DNA of 5,422 nt, taken from assembly GCA_013812995.1 (NCBI GenBank), contig JACCSL010000393.1, positions 1 through 5,422 on the forward strand, given 5' to 3'. This DNA comes from Ardenticatenales bacterium (GTDB lineage: Bacteria; Chloroflexota; Anaerolineae; Ardenticatenales; Ardenticatenaceae). The stretch's first letter is position 1. Each line of letters begins with the position of its first letter. This document shows positions 1-5,422 of the stretch, one piece after another. The notes under the pieces are model-generated. The model ran no database searches and was not told where the DNA came from. It saw only the letters and a list, made by a program, of their open reading frames with translations. Position numbers and translations under genes: made by a program.

Positions 1-1
1 G

Positions 2-1234
2 CGCCGCCGGCAGAGCGAGGAGATGAACACGGCACGCGCCATGTACGACCAGCAGGTCGGCGAGCTAAAGCACAGACTGGGAAGCGGGGTCGAGACGGCA
101 GAGCGCGAGTACGAGGAGGCGGTTGTAGCGCTGCGCCGCCAGCAGGCAGAGCAGGTGGCCGCGACCCAGCGCGAGCATGGGGCGGCAGCAGAAACGGTGC
201 GCCAGCAGCAGGCAGAGGAGATGGCAGCGCTCCGCCGGGAACACGAGGCAACGATGGAAGCGCTGCGTCGCCAGCAGGCGGAGGAGATGCTCGCAGCCCA
301 GAGCCAGCAGCATCAGGCGCTTACCTCGCTCCAGGCGCAAAATGTGCGGGCGGAGGAGAGTTCACTCCCCACCAGCCTCCATGACGATGTCCTTCTCACC
401 CTTGACCGGCTCTCTTCTTTGCTGAAAGAGCTGGAGTACGGGGGACTCGGGCAGCAGATGGGAACGATGCGCGCCGAGATTGAGGCGCGGCTGAAGGAGT
501 TGGAGCCGCTTTCCGAGAAGGAGGAGCCCATCCCGCAGTGGCTGACGTCGTCTCCCACTCCGTCCCCTGCGGCGGTGCCCACCGAAGATCCACCGCTGCC
601 GGTCGAGAGCGAGCCGCCCGTTGCGGTGGAGGAAGCGCCCGTGGTGGAAGAGGCCCCGCCGACCCCTGAACCCTTCACACCCCAGCAACTAGATGACATC
701 AAGGGCGAGATGGAGGATTTGCTCTGGGGAAGTTTCCCGGAGATCCCGAAGCTCACCCGCGCGGCGATGGCGGATGTCAATGCCCGCTATGCACGCGCGC
801 GCGAGCTTCTGGGCCATGTGGCTGACCCAGTCTTCCAGGCCAAAATTGACCGGGCCACGCGGCTCCTCGGCTACCTGACCAAGAAGCAGGACGCTGCCAT
901 GATGGGCCGCCTCAAGCTCTATCCTGATTTCCATGACTTTATCGACACAGCCCCGGAGGGTGGGGAGAGCACGCTCCAATGGGTACAGGCCCACTCGGTC
1001 CTCGATTGGATGGAGCGGGCCCGCCAGAGCTTCGGGCAGGCCAAGCAGGCGATGGGGGAGGGCAATGTTGGATACGCCGCTGACCTGCTGGCCGTCGCCT
1101 TTGCTCTCAGCCGCATGGTGGAACACACGCTCGTTTACCTGTGGCAGCAGTACTTGCCGGAGGAAAGCTACTCCCTGGAAGAACTGGATGCTTTCCAGGC
1201 AGAGGTGCAGCGCACGGGGCGGCAATCCAGGTGA
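2..1234 (+). CDS. Coiled-coil / proline-rich linker / helical domain protein, unknown function, 5' end probably outside the window
   Basis: I do not recognise this protein. Numbering from the first in-window ATG (base 23; 403 residues), residues 1-112 are a Gln/Glu/Ala/Arg-rich coiled coil with 22-residue repeats. Residues 113-161 are further predicted helix. Residues 169-220 form a linker with about 17 prolines and many Glu and Val. Residues 221-403 are a mostly helical domain containing Trp and Tyr, with no motif I can name. There is no signal peptide or membrane segment in view. The ATG at 23 is doubtful: the frame stays open to base 2 and encodes RRRQSEE before it, matching the repeat text RRQQAEE, and the GAGGAG in front of the ATG abuts it with no spacing, so it reads as codons, not a ribosome binding site. 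The true start is probably upstream. The gene ends in TGA just before a strong hairpin. A structural, scaffold or cell-organisation role is possible but unproven. Confidence 0.75.
   Translation, partial: RRRQSEEMNTARAMYDQQVGELKHRLGSGVETAEREYEEAVVALRRQQAEQVAATQREHGAAAETVRQQQAEEMAALRREHEATMEALRRQQAEEMLAAQSQQHQALTSLQAQNVRAEESSLPTSLHDDVLLTLDRLSSLLKELEYGGLGQQMGTMRAEIEARLKELEPLSEKEEPIPQWLTSSPTPSPAAVPTEDPPLPVESEPPVAVEEAPVVEEAPPTPEPFTPQQLDDIKGEMEDLLWGSFPEIPKLTRAAMADVNARYARARELLGHVADPVFQAKIDRATRLLGYLTKKQDAAMMGRLKLYPDFHDFIDTAPEGGESTLQWVQAHSVLDWMERARQSFGQAKQAMGEGNVGYAADLLAVAFALSRMVEHTLVYLWQQYLPEESYSLEELDAFQAEVQRTGRQSR
122..319 (+). repeat. Three tandem 66-bp (22-residue) coiled-coil repeats
   Basis: Three in-frame units cover residues 34-55, 56-77 and 78-99 of the coiled-coil protein. 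Each carries a core like LRRQQAEEM (LRRQQAEQV, VRQQQAEEM, LRRQQAEEM), followed in the first two by a QREH/RREH segment. At DNA level the cores share cgccagcagcaggcagagga-like text. The period of 22 equals two hendecads (11-residue units), a known coiled-coil spacing. A further core (RRRQSEEM) ends at residue 1, in phase with the others (1, 23, 45, 67, 89). The unit ending at 23 is degenerate. Confidence 0.8.
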
Positions 1235-1239
1235 GGAAA

Positions 1240-1276
1240 ACTGAAAAGAGCAGGGAATTTCCCTGCTCTTTTCAGT
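1240..1276. terminator. Bidirectional intrinsic terminator between convergent genes
   Basis: The arms 1240-1256 and 1260-1276 are perfect reverse complements (17 bp, core gaaaagagcaggga / tccctgctcttttc) around a 3-base loop. The hairpin lies 5 bases after the plus-strand stop and 9 bases beyond the minus-strand DUF2231 stop. Read on the minus strand the stem is followed directly by TTTT (1240-1237), as in a Rho-independent terminator. On the plus strand the following run is weaker (tcgatt), so termination may be better for the minus-strand operon. Confidence 0.85.
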
Positions 1277-1285
1277 CGATTGACC

Positions 1286-1808
1286 TCAATCACCCGTCAC
1301 AGGGTGGCGCTCATGGTCATTGGCGGAGGCGGGCTTGTTACTGAGCGAGCTGGGCGAGTTCAAGTGCGCGCCCGGATCGACCCCCACAGCCAATCGCTCG
1401 ACGAGTTCACCCCCGAGCCAGCCGGTAATCGCGCCCATCCCCACAGCGATGACCTCCAGCACAAAGGGAATGGGCAGGGGAAGATGCGCCGGGTCGTCGC
1501 GGCGTAGAATCCAGGCGATAGCGAAGAAAATCATCACGACCACATTGCCGACGCCATGCCAGAGCCCGATGGCCTTCGCGCGGGTATTGTCAGGGATGGA
1601 AATCCAGTCCCTGAACCCAAAGACCGCCGCGATGATTCCCCCGATGACACCTCCGAGGATGTTCCAGTACGCCACAATACTAAAACTCTCATTGCGCGTC
1701 ATAATGTACGCGAGGTCGAACAGAACAGCGGTAATCAGGAGGCCCCAGTGGGAAGACGATCAGCATGGGGTGAATCGCATGACCTAGAAATTTTGCGTGA
1801 CTTTCCAT
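1286..1808 (-). CDS. DUF2231 family membrane protein, frameshifted near its 5' end
   Basis: This is a small integral membrane protein of the DUF2231 family, whose biochemical function is not known. As read, the only open ATG frame is 1286-1702 (138 residues), which has no ribosome binding site and lacks the family's N-terminus. Upstream, an ATG at 1808 with AGGGAG six bases before it starts the missing part: MESHAKFLGHAIHPMLIVFPLG. The two parts join as ...FPLG-LLITAVLFDLAYI-MTRN if one base of the GGGGCC run at 1741-1746 is removed, giving 173 residues. Family hallmarks are HAIHPMLIVFPLG, GFRDW (residues 64-68) and GWLGGELV (129-136). Four membrane segments are expected near residues 14-34, 48-66, 80-101 and 115-132, with a hydrophilic tail. 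It follows the decarboxylase-like gene by 70 bases. The break may be a sequencing error or a real inactivating mutation. Confidence 0.8.
1738..1746 (-). other. Single-base frameshift site in the DUF2231 gene
   Basis: On the minus strand the sequence reads CTG GGG CCT CCT GAT, whereas the family-like frame needs CTG GGG CTC CTG ATT. One extra base in the GGGGCC run explains it. Upstream of the break the correct frame starts at a well-placed ATG; downstream the frame that matches the family has no start codon until the ATG at 1702, and a TGA blocks it a little upstream of the break. Confidence 0.8.
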
Positions 1809-1811
1809 AAG

Positions 1812-1820
1812 CCTCTCCCT
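1812..1820 (-). promoter_or_regulatory. Ribosome binding site deciding the DUF2231 start
   Basis: The minus strand reads AGGGAGAGGCTT before the ATG at 1808. AGGGAG lies six bases from the start. It supports translation from 1808 and not from the internal ATG at 1702, which has no purine-rich tract before it. Confidence 0.7.
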
Positions 1821-1878
1821 GTGATGATATAAGCGGTGAGTGCTCTTCTGGTAGCAACCGTTGTGCCAGGAGCGGGCA

Positions 1879-2574
1879 CTATGGGGGTGGAAGCGTCATA
1901 CACTGGTCTGCCAGGTAGAGGCCAATGGGAAGCAGGGAGATGGGCGTCGGCAGCCAGGGAGCCTTCACGCAGAGTCGGCCCCGCACCCACGCGGGCTGCG
2001 CACAGGGTGTTGCCTGGATCAACGCGCGGGTCTCGCGACCATCCGGGAAGCAGATCGGTCCCACCCACCGGGGCCAGAACCTGGAAAGCAGCCGCCCCAA
2101 CGGTCTGGTGGGTCCCAACAAGCGCGCGGTCAGGGTACTTTCACGCTTGCCATCGCAAACTATCGAGGTCAATCGTTTCCGTCCCACCTCCAGAGACATC
2201 GCCGTTTTCTGTTTCGGCATTCCATAGGCATGACCAATCTGAATCGTCAGGTCGCTGGTGGCATAGATGGCAGGCACAAAGAGCGCGCGCTGCCGCAAAA
2301 GCGCCAGCACGTTCAACTCGTTGTAGAGGATGCTATTTTCATCCCCCAGTTGTCGTCGCTCTTCCTCGTGCCAATACTTGATTTCCCGCACGCGGCTATA
2401 CCACATGAGCAGGGGCGTTCTTCCGGCAAGCGAGAGAAAAGGCTGCGCTGGGAACGTGCGCTGCAATGGCCCGGTCGGGCAGAGCGCCAGCACAAAGAGC
2501 ATATCGGAGAGCATATCGTAGGGCGGCGTGTACTCTTTCAGGATCGGCGCGGGCTGAGCAGACTGCTCCTGCAT
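1879..2574 (-). CDS. Acetoacetate decarboxylase-like (ADC-fold) protein
   Basis: The 231-residue product resembles the acetoacetate decarboxylase superfamily in length and layout. Visible signs are YNEL at 84-87, the central stretch LFVPAIYATSDLTIQIGHAYGMPKQ at 98-122 (compare the family's YxPxLYxDN...GRE...YPKK), a GPTR motif at 154-157, and a C-terminal stretch LLPIGLYLADQCMTLP. Lys121 falls where the Schiff-base lysine of Clostridium acetobutylicum ADC (Lys115) sits, but its neighbouring lysine is Gln122, and the preceding GRE is replaced by GHA with one residue fewer. True acetoacetate decarboxylation is therefore doubtful; it may act on another substrate or have lost activity. No signal peptide or membrane segment is seen. 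I chose the ATG at 2574 because AGGAG stands seven bases before it; a GTG at 2619 would add 15 residues. The stop is TAG. It lies 104 bases after the PRC-like gene and 70 before the DUF2231 gene, on the same strand. Confidence 0.65.
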   Translation of the reverse strand: MQEQSAQPAPILKEYTPPYDMLSDMLFVLALCPTGPLQRTFPAQPFLSLAGRTPLLMWYSRVREIKYWHEEERRQLGDENSILYNELNVLALLRQRALFVPAIYATSDLTIQIGHAYGMPKQKTAMSLEVGRKRLTSIVCDGKRESTLTARLLGPTRPLGRLLSRFWPRWVGPICFPDGRETRALIQATPCAQPAWVRGRLCVKAPWLPTPISLLPIGLYLADQCMTLPPP

Positions 2575-2581
2575 GGAATAG

Positions 2582-2586
2582 CTCCT
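2582..2586 (-). promoter_or_regulatory. Ribosome binding site deciding the ADC-like start
   Basis: AGGAG on the minus strand, seven bases upstream of the ATG at 2574, favours that codon over the upstream GTG at 2619, whose own upstream AAGGTAGG is a weaker alternative. Confidence 0.65.
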
Positions 2587-2678
2587 GGCCCGACGCGCGG
2601 GCTTCGATGAAATTGTCACGGGTTACCTACCTTGCGAATCGCTGCGGAATGGACGCAGGATAGCAACTTAGGTGCCAG

Positions 2679-3056
2679 TCACACTTTCCACCTCAAAACA
2701 ACTCGTTCCAGGGATACCGTCTGGACTTCCTCCAGCGGGATGGTTCGTCGCTCTCGCAGGCCCCACCATGTCCCAACTTTGAAGGCTCCGCTGCCCAGTG
2801 CTGCGGGTGTCCCTGCGCGGGTGGCGTAGCGCGCGGCAGCGGACTGCGCAGTTGGCCCGGAGTTTCCAAGGCTCTGCGTGGGGGCGGGGCCAAGGGTCTC
2901 ACCACTCACGAGGCTGGATTGGAGCGAACTCGCGGCGACCTGCTCTGGCGCGGCCTGGGCTGGCCCTGCTATGACCTCCAGCACGGTGCCCAGGTAGTGA
3001 TTGTCGAGCGTGTAGACATCCATGCCAGGGCGAATGTCGCGCCGATTGAAGCTCAT
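2679..3056 (-). CDS. Small PRC-barrel/DUF2171-like protein, last gene of the formate dehydrogenase operon
   Basis: The product is a 125-residue soluble protein. Residues 8-29 (IRPGMDVYTLDNHYLGTVLEV) match the opening strands of PRC-barrel/DUF2171 domains, which typically read xxGMxVxxxDGxxxGxVxxV. Residues 92-123 supply the closing part, with IPLEEVQTVSLERVVL resembling the family's IPLDxVxxVxxxxVxL. Between them lies a 60-residue Ala/Ser/Gln/Pro-rich segment (32-91), which looks disordered and is unusual for such a small domain. PRC-like domains often serve as adaptors or assembly and regulatory modules; a role in building or tuning the membrane-bound dehydrogenase is inference. The start is firm: ATG at 3056 overlaps the TGA of the NrfD gene (ATGA), with GGAGGA (3071-3066) nine bases upstream. 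The frame stays open far upstream inside the NrfD gene, but that part is a shadow. Confidence 0.75.
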   Translation of the reverse strand: MSFNRRDIRPGMDVYTLDNHYLGTVLEVIAGPAQAAPEQVAASSLQSSLVSGETLGPAPTQSLGNSGPTAQSAAARYATRAGTPAALGSGAFKVGTWWGLRERRTIPLEEVQTVSLERVVLRWKV

Positions 3057-4081
3057 CGCTGCGTGTCCTCCGAGCGGGTGATCTCGAAGGTTGCCTGCGG
3101 GTCGTCTGCTGAGTCGCGTCCGGCCAGGACGATGACGTAGCGGAAGCAAAAACCGCCGCCCAGCACGAGGAGCGACGCGAGCGACGCGACTCCGCGCGAG
3201 AGCGGCTGGCGCAGAAGCACACTCCGGGCGTGGAGTATCAACGGCGCGATAAGGCCCATCCCCAGCACCCCACCCCGATAGACCGCCCCCAGATGGCCCT
3301 CTTCCATTGGTTTTGCGAGCGTCCGCCCCAGTGTGCTGCGTAGTGCCAGGAGCAATCCCAACTCCGAGAGCATCGCCACGCGCTCCAGCCGCTCCAGCCG
3401 CTTGATGCTCTCGTGGCTGCTGCGGCCCAGGGAGAGAATAAGCGCGAGCGCGGCAGTGGCCGTGGAAAGCGCCGAGGCCAGGAAGAGCGGACCCATGAGG
3501 CGGTAGGCTTTTGTCCAGAGCGGTACCGCTGTCGCAGCGAGGAGTACGCCCGTGTAGCCCGCGACGAAGAAGCCGAAGAGGCTGCCCACGGCGCTGATCG
3601 TCCGTGAGGGCAGGCCCAGCAGGAGCCGCGCCAGGAGCGTTGCCTTCCCAAACAGGCCATCCTGCGCGGCCTGGATCATGGCCGAGAGCGTACAGAAGCC
3701 CCCGAAGAAGGTCAGCCCCCACGTTCCAACGGACATGGGCGAGGCGAGTTTAACGACGCGCAGCATGTTCAAGAAGCGCTCTGGGCGGCCCAGGTCCAAA
3801 ATGAGCAGAAACGGGCTGGGAATCAGCGCTGCCAGTGAGAGGTAGTGCCCCGCGCGGGCGATGGGTTTGCCATGCGGTCCGCCAAAGTGCTCGGCGATGG
3901 CGGCCACAAAGTAGCTGGCCCCGGAGATGCCGCCAAGGTAGAAGTAGAAGATAATCAGCCACTTCCAGTGCGGCTTGTGGATGACGGGGGTGCCGTAGTA
4001 GCTGTCGCGCGCCTCATCCCCCGCCGAGCGGCCCGCCACGCGCCGATTTTCCCATTTTCGCTCATAACCATCTGTCATCAT
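3053..4081 (-). CDS. nrfD: NrfD/PsrC-family membrane subunit of formate dehydrogenase
   Basis: This is the integral membrane subunit, expected to pass electrons from the iron-sulfur subunit to quinone. The 342-residue product has a hydrophilic N-terminus containing DSYYGTPVIHKPHWKW (26-41), then about eight hydrophobic segments near 42-63, 79-95, 117-138, 162-188, 195-218, 235-250, 270-290 and 298-319. NrfD family signs are the YFYLGGISGASYF stretch (46-58) in the first helix, DLGRPERF at 96-103 and SPMSVGTWGL at 114-123. It takes the place of the haem-b subunit (FdnI type) found in E. coli formate dehydrogenase-N, as in NrfD-linked molybdoenzymes. The start is one of two adjacent ATGs (4081 and 4078): GGGAGG ends one base before the first and four before the second, so the second may be preferred. 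Either overlaps the TGA of fdhB (ATGATG), implying translational coupling. Confidence 0.93.
   Translation of the reverse strand: MMTDGYERKWENRRVAGRSAGDEARDSYYGTPVIHKPHWKWLIIFYFYLGGISGASYFVAAIAEHFGGPHGKPIARAGHYLSLAALIPSPFLLILDLGRPERFLNMLRVVKLASPMSVGTWGLTFFGGFCTLSAMIQAAQDGLFGKATLLARLLLGLPSRTISAVGSLFGFFVAGYTGVLLAATAVPLWTKAYRLMGPLFLASALSTATAALALILSLGRSSHESIKRLERLERVAMLSELGLLLALRSTLGRTLAKPMEEGHLGAVYRGGVLGMGLIAPLILHARSVLLRQPLSRGVASLASLLVLGGGFCFRYVIVLAGRDSADDPQATFEITRSEDTQR
3066..3071 (-). promoter_or_regulatory. Ribosome binding site of the PRC-like gene inside nrfD
   Basis: GGAGGA on the minus strand, nine bases before the ATG at 3056, is embedded in the 3' end of the NrfD gene. It shows that the short 125-residue frame is translated from here and is not just the tail of a longer overlapping frame. 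Confidence 0.7.
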
Positions 4082-4926
4082 TCCTCCCGCAATGCGAGAA
4101 TCGCGGCAACGCCAAAGGCAAGCGCAGCGCCTGCCAGCGCGGTGAAGCCGGGCAGCACCTTTGTTTGTGGCAGTACGGGCTGGCTGGGCAGGTTGTAGAC
4201 CTCCGGCGGCGCGGTGAGGATGAAGAAGGCGTTCAGCCCCTCGATGCCGCCCGTGCCGCCCACCGCCTGATCGCCATAGATGTAGGCTCCCTCGACGCCG
4301 CGCGTTTGCAGGGTGCTGACGCGCGCCCGCGCCCGCGCCATCAGCGCGTCCACCGGGCCAAACTGGATGGAATCCGTCGGGCAGGACTTGGCGCAGGCGG
4401 GCTCCAACCCGTCCTGGAGGCGGTCATAGCAGAGCGTGCATTTGTGAACTTTATGGTCGCTGATGCTCAGTTCCGGGACGCCGAAGGGGCAGGCGGGCAC
4501 GCAGTAGCCGCAGCCGTTGCAAATTTCCTGCTGGATGACAACGGTATCGTACTCGGTGCGGATGATCGCCCCGGTGGGGCAGGCTTGCAGGCACCCCGCC
4601 TGAACACAGTGCTTGCAGATGTCGCTCATCATCAGCCAGTTGCTCTGGAAGGCGCGCAGCGAGGTCGGGCGCTGCCCTGTCTCGTCGCTGATCTGCTCGA
4701 CGAAGGCGACGTGCCGCCACGTCGAGGCCCCCAGGTCGCCGGTGTTGTCATAACTGAAGCCGGTCAGACCGAAGTTGTCCATCGGGAGCTGGTTCCACTG
4801 CTTGCAGGCCACCTCGCATGCCTTGCAGCCGATGCAGAGCGTCGTGTCGGTCAGGAAACCCATCGCCCCTGGCCGCGCGCCCGTTGTACCGACAAGGCTT
4901 TCCTCCGTCAGAATCGTGGCGCTCAT
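4078..4926 (-). CDS. fdhB: Formate dehydrogenase iron-sulfur (beta) subunit with C-terminal membrane anchor
   Basis: This subunit carries electrons between the molybdenum catalytic subunit and the membrane subunit. The 282-residue product has 16 cysteines in four groups that can hold four [4Fe-4S] clusters: CIGCKACEVAC (31-41), CKHCVQAGCLQAC (104-116), CNGCGYCVPAC (136-146), and CTLC with CAKSC (163-182). CKQWNQLP after the first group is typical of FdnH/FdoH-type beta subunits. Residues 258-279 are a hydrophobic segment near the C-terminus, matching the single membrane anchor of this family. The N-terminal 20 residues are not a signal peptide; in related enzymes the beta subunit is exported, if at all, with the Tat-carrying alpha subunit. 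The ATG at 4926 overlaps the fdhA stop as ATGA and has AAAGGAAG nine bases upstream. Its own TGA overlaps the NrfD start. Confidence 0.95.
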   Translation of the reverse strand: MSATILTEESLVGTTGARPGAMGFLTDTTLCIGCKACEVACKQWNQLPMDNFGLTGFSYDNTGDLGASTWRHVAFVEQISDETGQRPTSLRAFQSNWLMMSDICKHCVQAGCLQACPTGAIIRTEYDTVVIQQEICNGCGYCVPACPFGVPELSISDHKVHKCTLCYDRLQDGLEPACAKSCPTDSIQFGPVDALMARARARVSTLQTRGVEGAYIYGDQAVGGTGGIEGLNAFFILTAPPEVYNLPSQPVLPQTKVLPGFTALAGAALAFGVAAILALREE

Positions 4927-5422
4927 TCGGGCGTGCTTCCTTTCTCGCTCAATCGTCCCCGGCGCAGGTTGCAGGTGAAGGCTTTCGCCTGGTGGATGCG
5001 CGAGTTCGGGTCCTCGACGAGCGCGCTCGGGTCATTGGCGATCTCCCCCTTGGCGATGCCGCCGAAGCCAAAGTGCCAGGGCATCCCGATCTGGTGCAGC
5101 GTTTTTCCATCAATCGTGAGAGGCTGCAGTCGCTCTGTAACGAGGGCGCGCGTTTCCGTCGCGCCGCGCAGGGTGGAGAGCGTGACCCAATCCCTATTGT
5201 TGATTCCCAGCTCCGCCGCCAGTTCCGGGCTGATCTCGACGAAACCCTCCGGCTGAAGCTCGGCCAGCCAGGGTATCCAGCGGCTCATCCCGCCCGCCGT
5301 GTGATGCTCCGTCAGGCGGTAGGTGGTGATGACATAGGGAAAGCGCGGGTCGCCCAGCTCGTGGTAGCGGTTGTCCGGGCGCTGGAACGAGGGCGCGACG
5401 GGACTGGTGGCCTGCTCCGGGT
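4923..5422 (-). CDS. fdhA: Formate dehydrogenase catalytic (alpha) subunit, C-terminal part only
   Basis: Only the last 165 or so residues are inside the window; the gene continues past base 5422, so the ATG at 5288 is an internal methionine. The visible part is the molybdopterin-dinucleotide binding C-terminal domain of formate dehydrogenase. It contains PRFPYVITTYRLTEHH followed by TAGGMSRW, then WLAELQPEGFVEISPELA, DWVTLSTLRG, and IGMPWHFGFGGIAKG followed by EIANDPSALVEDP and CNLRRG near the end. The TTYRLTEH segment is shared with E. coli FdnG, where this region contacts the molybdenum cofactor. The TAGGMSRWxPWLAELQPE version is the form I associate with Actinobacteria, Chloroflexota and related groups. 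The Cys or Sec active-site residue, the N-terminal [4Fe-4S] motif and any Tat signal lie outside the window, so the reaction direction and compartment cannot be judged. The TGA stop overlaps the fdhB start. Confidence 0.93.
   Translation of the reverse strand, partial: PEQATSPVAPSFQRPDNRYHELGDPRFPYVITTYRLTEHHTAGGMSRWIPWLAELQPEGFVEISPELAAELGINNRDWVTLSTLRGATETRALVTERLQPLTIDGKTLHQIGMPWHFGFGGIAKGEIANDPSALVEDPNSRIHQAKAFTCNLRRGRLSEKGSTPE
4936..4943 (-). promoter_or_regulatory. fdhB ribosome binding site inside fdhA
   Basis: AAAGGAAG on the minus strand, nine bases before the fdhB ATG, lies inside the last codons of fdhA. With the ATGA overlap it points to coupled translation. Confidence 0.6.

Noticed and set aside
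313..780. Minus-strand Ser/Gly-rich open frame opposite the coiled-coil gene
   Set aside because: Its Ser/Gly repeats are the reverse reading of the proline- and glutamate-rich linker codons; there is no start signal or motif.
1736..1746. Programmed frameshift in the DUF2231 gene
   Set aside because: There is no recognised slippery heptamer, in-frame stop at the site or stimulating structure; an indel is simpler.
1809..1878. Possible promoter for the DUF2231 gene (TTGCTA ... TATATC)
   Set aside because: The spacing is about 20 bases and the boxes are poor, so only the ribosome binding site was kept.
1836..2610. Plus-strand open frames opposite the ADC-like gene (181 and 249 residues)
   Set aside because: They are low-complexity, Arg-rich antisense shadows without family resemblance, while the minus frame shows an ADC-like pattern and a ribosome binding site.
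2642..2658. Small hairpin (ctgcg / cgcag, 7-base loop) between the PRC-like and ADC-like genes, considered as a terminator
   Set aside because: Only 5 bp of stem and no T run on the minus strand; too weak to call.
3057..3722. Minus-strand frame upstream of the PRC-like gene that would make a 347-residue protein
   Set aside because: This part overlaps the NrfD gene in another frame, is Arg/Pro/Gly-rich without motifs, and the true start at 3056 has its own GGAGGA and an ATGA overlap.
4165..5256. 363-residue plus-strand open frame opposite fdhB and fdhA
   Set aside because: It is exactly antisense to two well-recognised genes, is rich in Arg, Ala, Gly and Val as antisense frames of GC-rich genes are, and shows no domain.

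Overview
This is a GC-rich bacterial window. It is dominated by a minus-strand gene cluster running from the right edge leftwards, which converges on one plus-strand gene at the left edge. The formate dehydrogenase type (FdhA with a TEHHTAGGMSRW-like C-terminal motif, a four-cluster FdhB and an NrfD-family membrane subunit) and the DUF2231 neighbour suggest an aerobic or facultative environmental bacterium, perhaps Chloroflexota (Ktedonobacteria-like) or a relative. That placement is inferred from family resemblance only; no rRNA or tRNA is present to test it.

Right half (minus strand, 5422 to 2679): the 3' end of a molybdenum/tungsten formate dehydrogenase catalytic subunit, then the iron-sulfur electron-transfer subunit, then an NrfD/PsrC-type membrane quinone-reductase subunit, then a small PRC-barrel/DUF2171-like protein. 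Each downstream start overlaps the upstream stop in an ATGA arrangement, and all three internal starts have Shine-Dalgarno sequences, so this is a translationally coupled operon. The inferred pathway runs from formate at FdhA, through the four [4Fe-4S] clusters of FdhB, to quinone through NrfD.

Middle (minus strand, 2574 to 1286): a divergent acetoacetate-decarboxylase-fold protein, then a small DUF2231 membrane protein. The DUF2231 gene carries a one-base frameshift near its 5' end as read here. Repairing it gives a normal 173-residue family member with a good ribosome binding site. These two genes may be read through from the formate dehydrogenase operon or form their own short unit; no convincing promoter was seen.

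Left (plus strand, 2 to 1234): a long coiled-coil, proline-linker and helical protein of unknown function. Its reading frame and its 22-residue repeat both continue to the left edge, so the gene is probably cut by the window. A strong inverted repeat at 1240-1276 separates it from the minus-strand genes and probably terminates transcription from both sides.

No mobile element, CRISPR array, RNA gene or clearly new multi-gene system is visible. The most interesting items are the PRC-like fourth gene of the formate dehydrogenase operon, the repeat-phased coiled-coil protein, the divergent decarboxylase-like protein and the DUF2231 frameshift.
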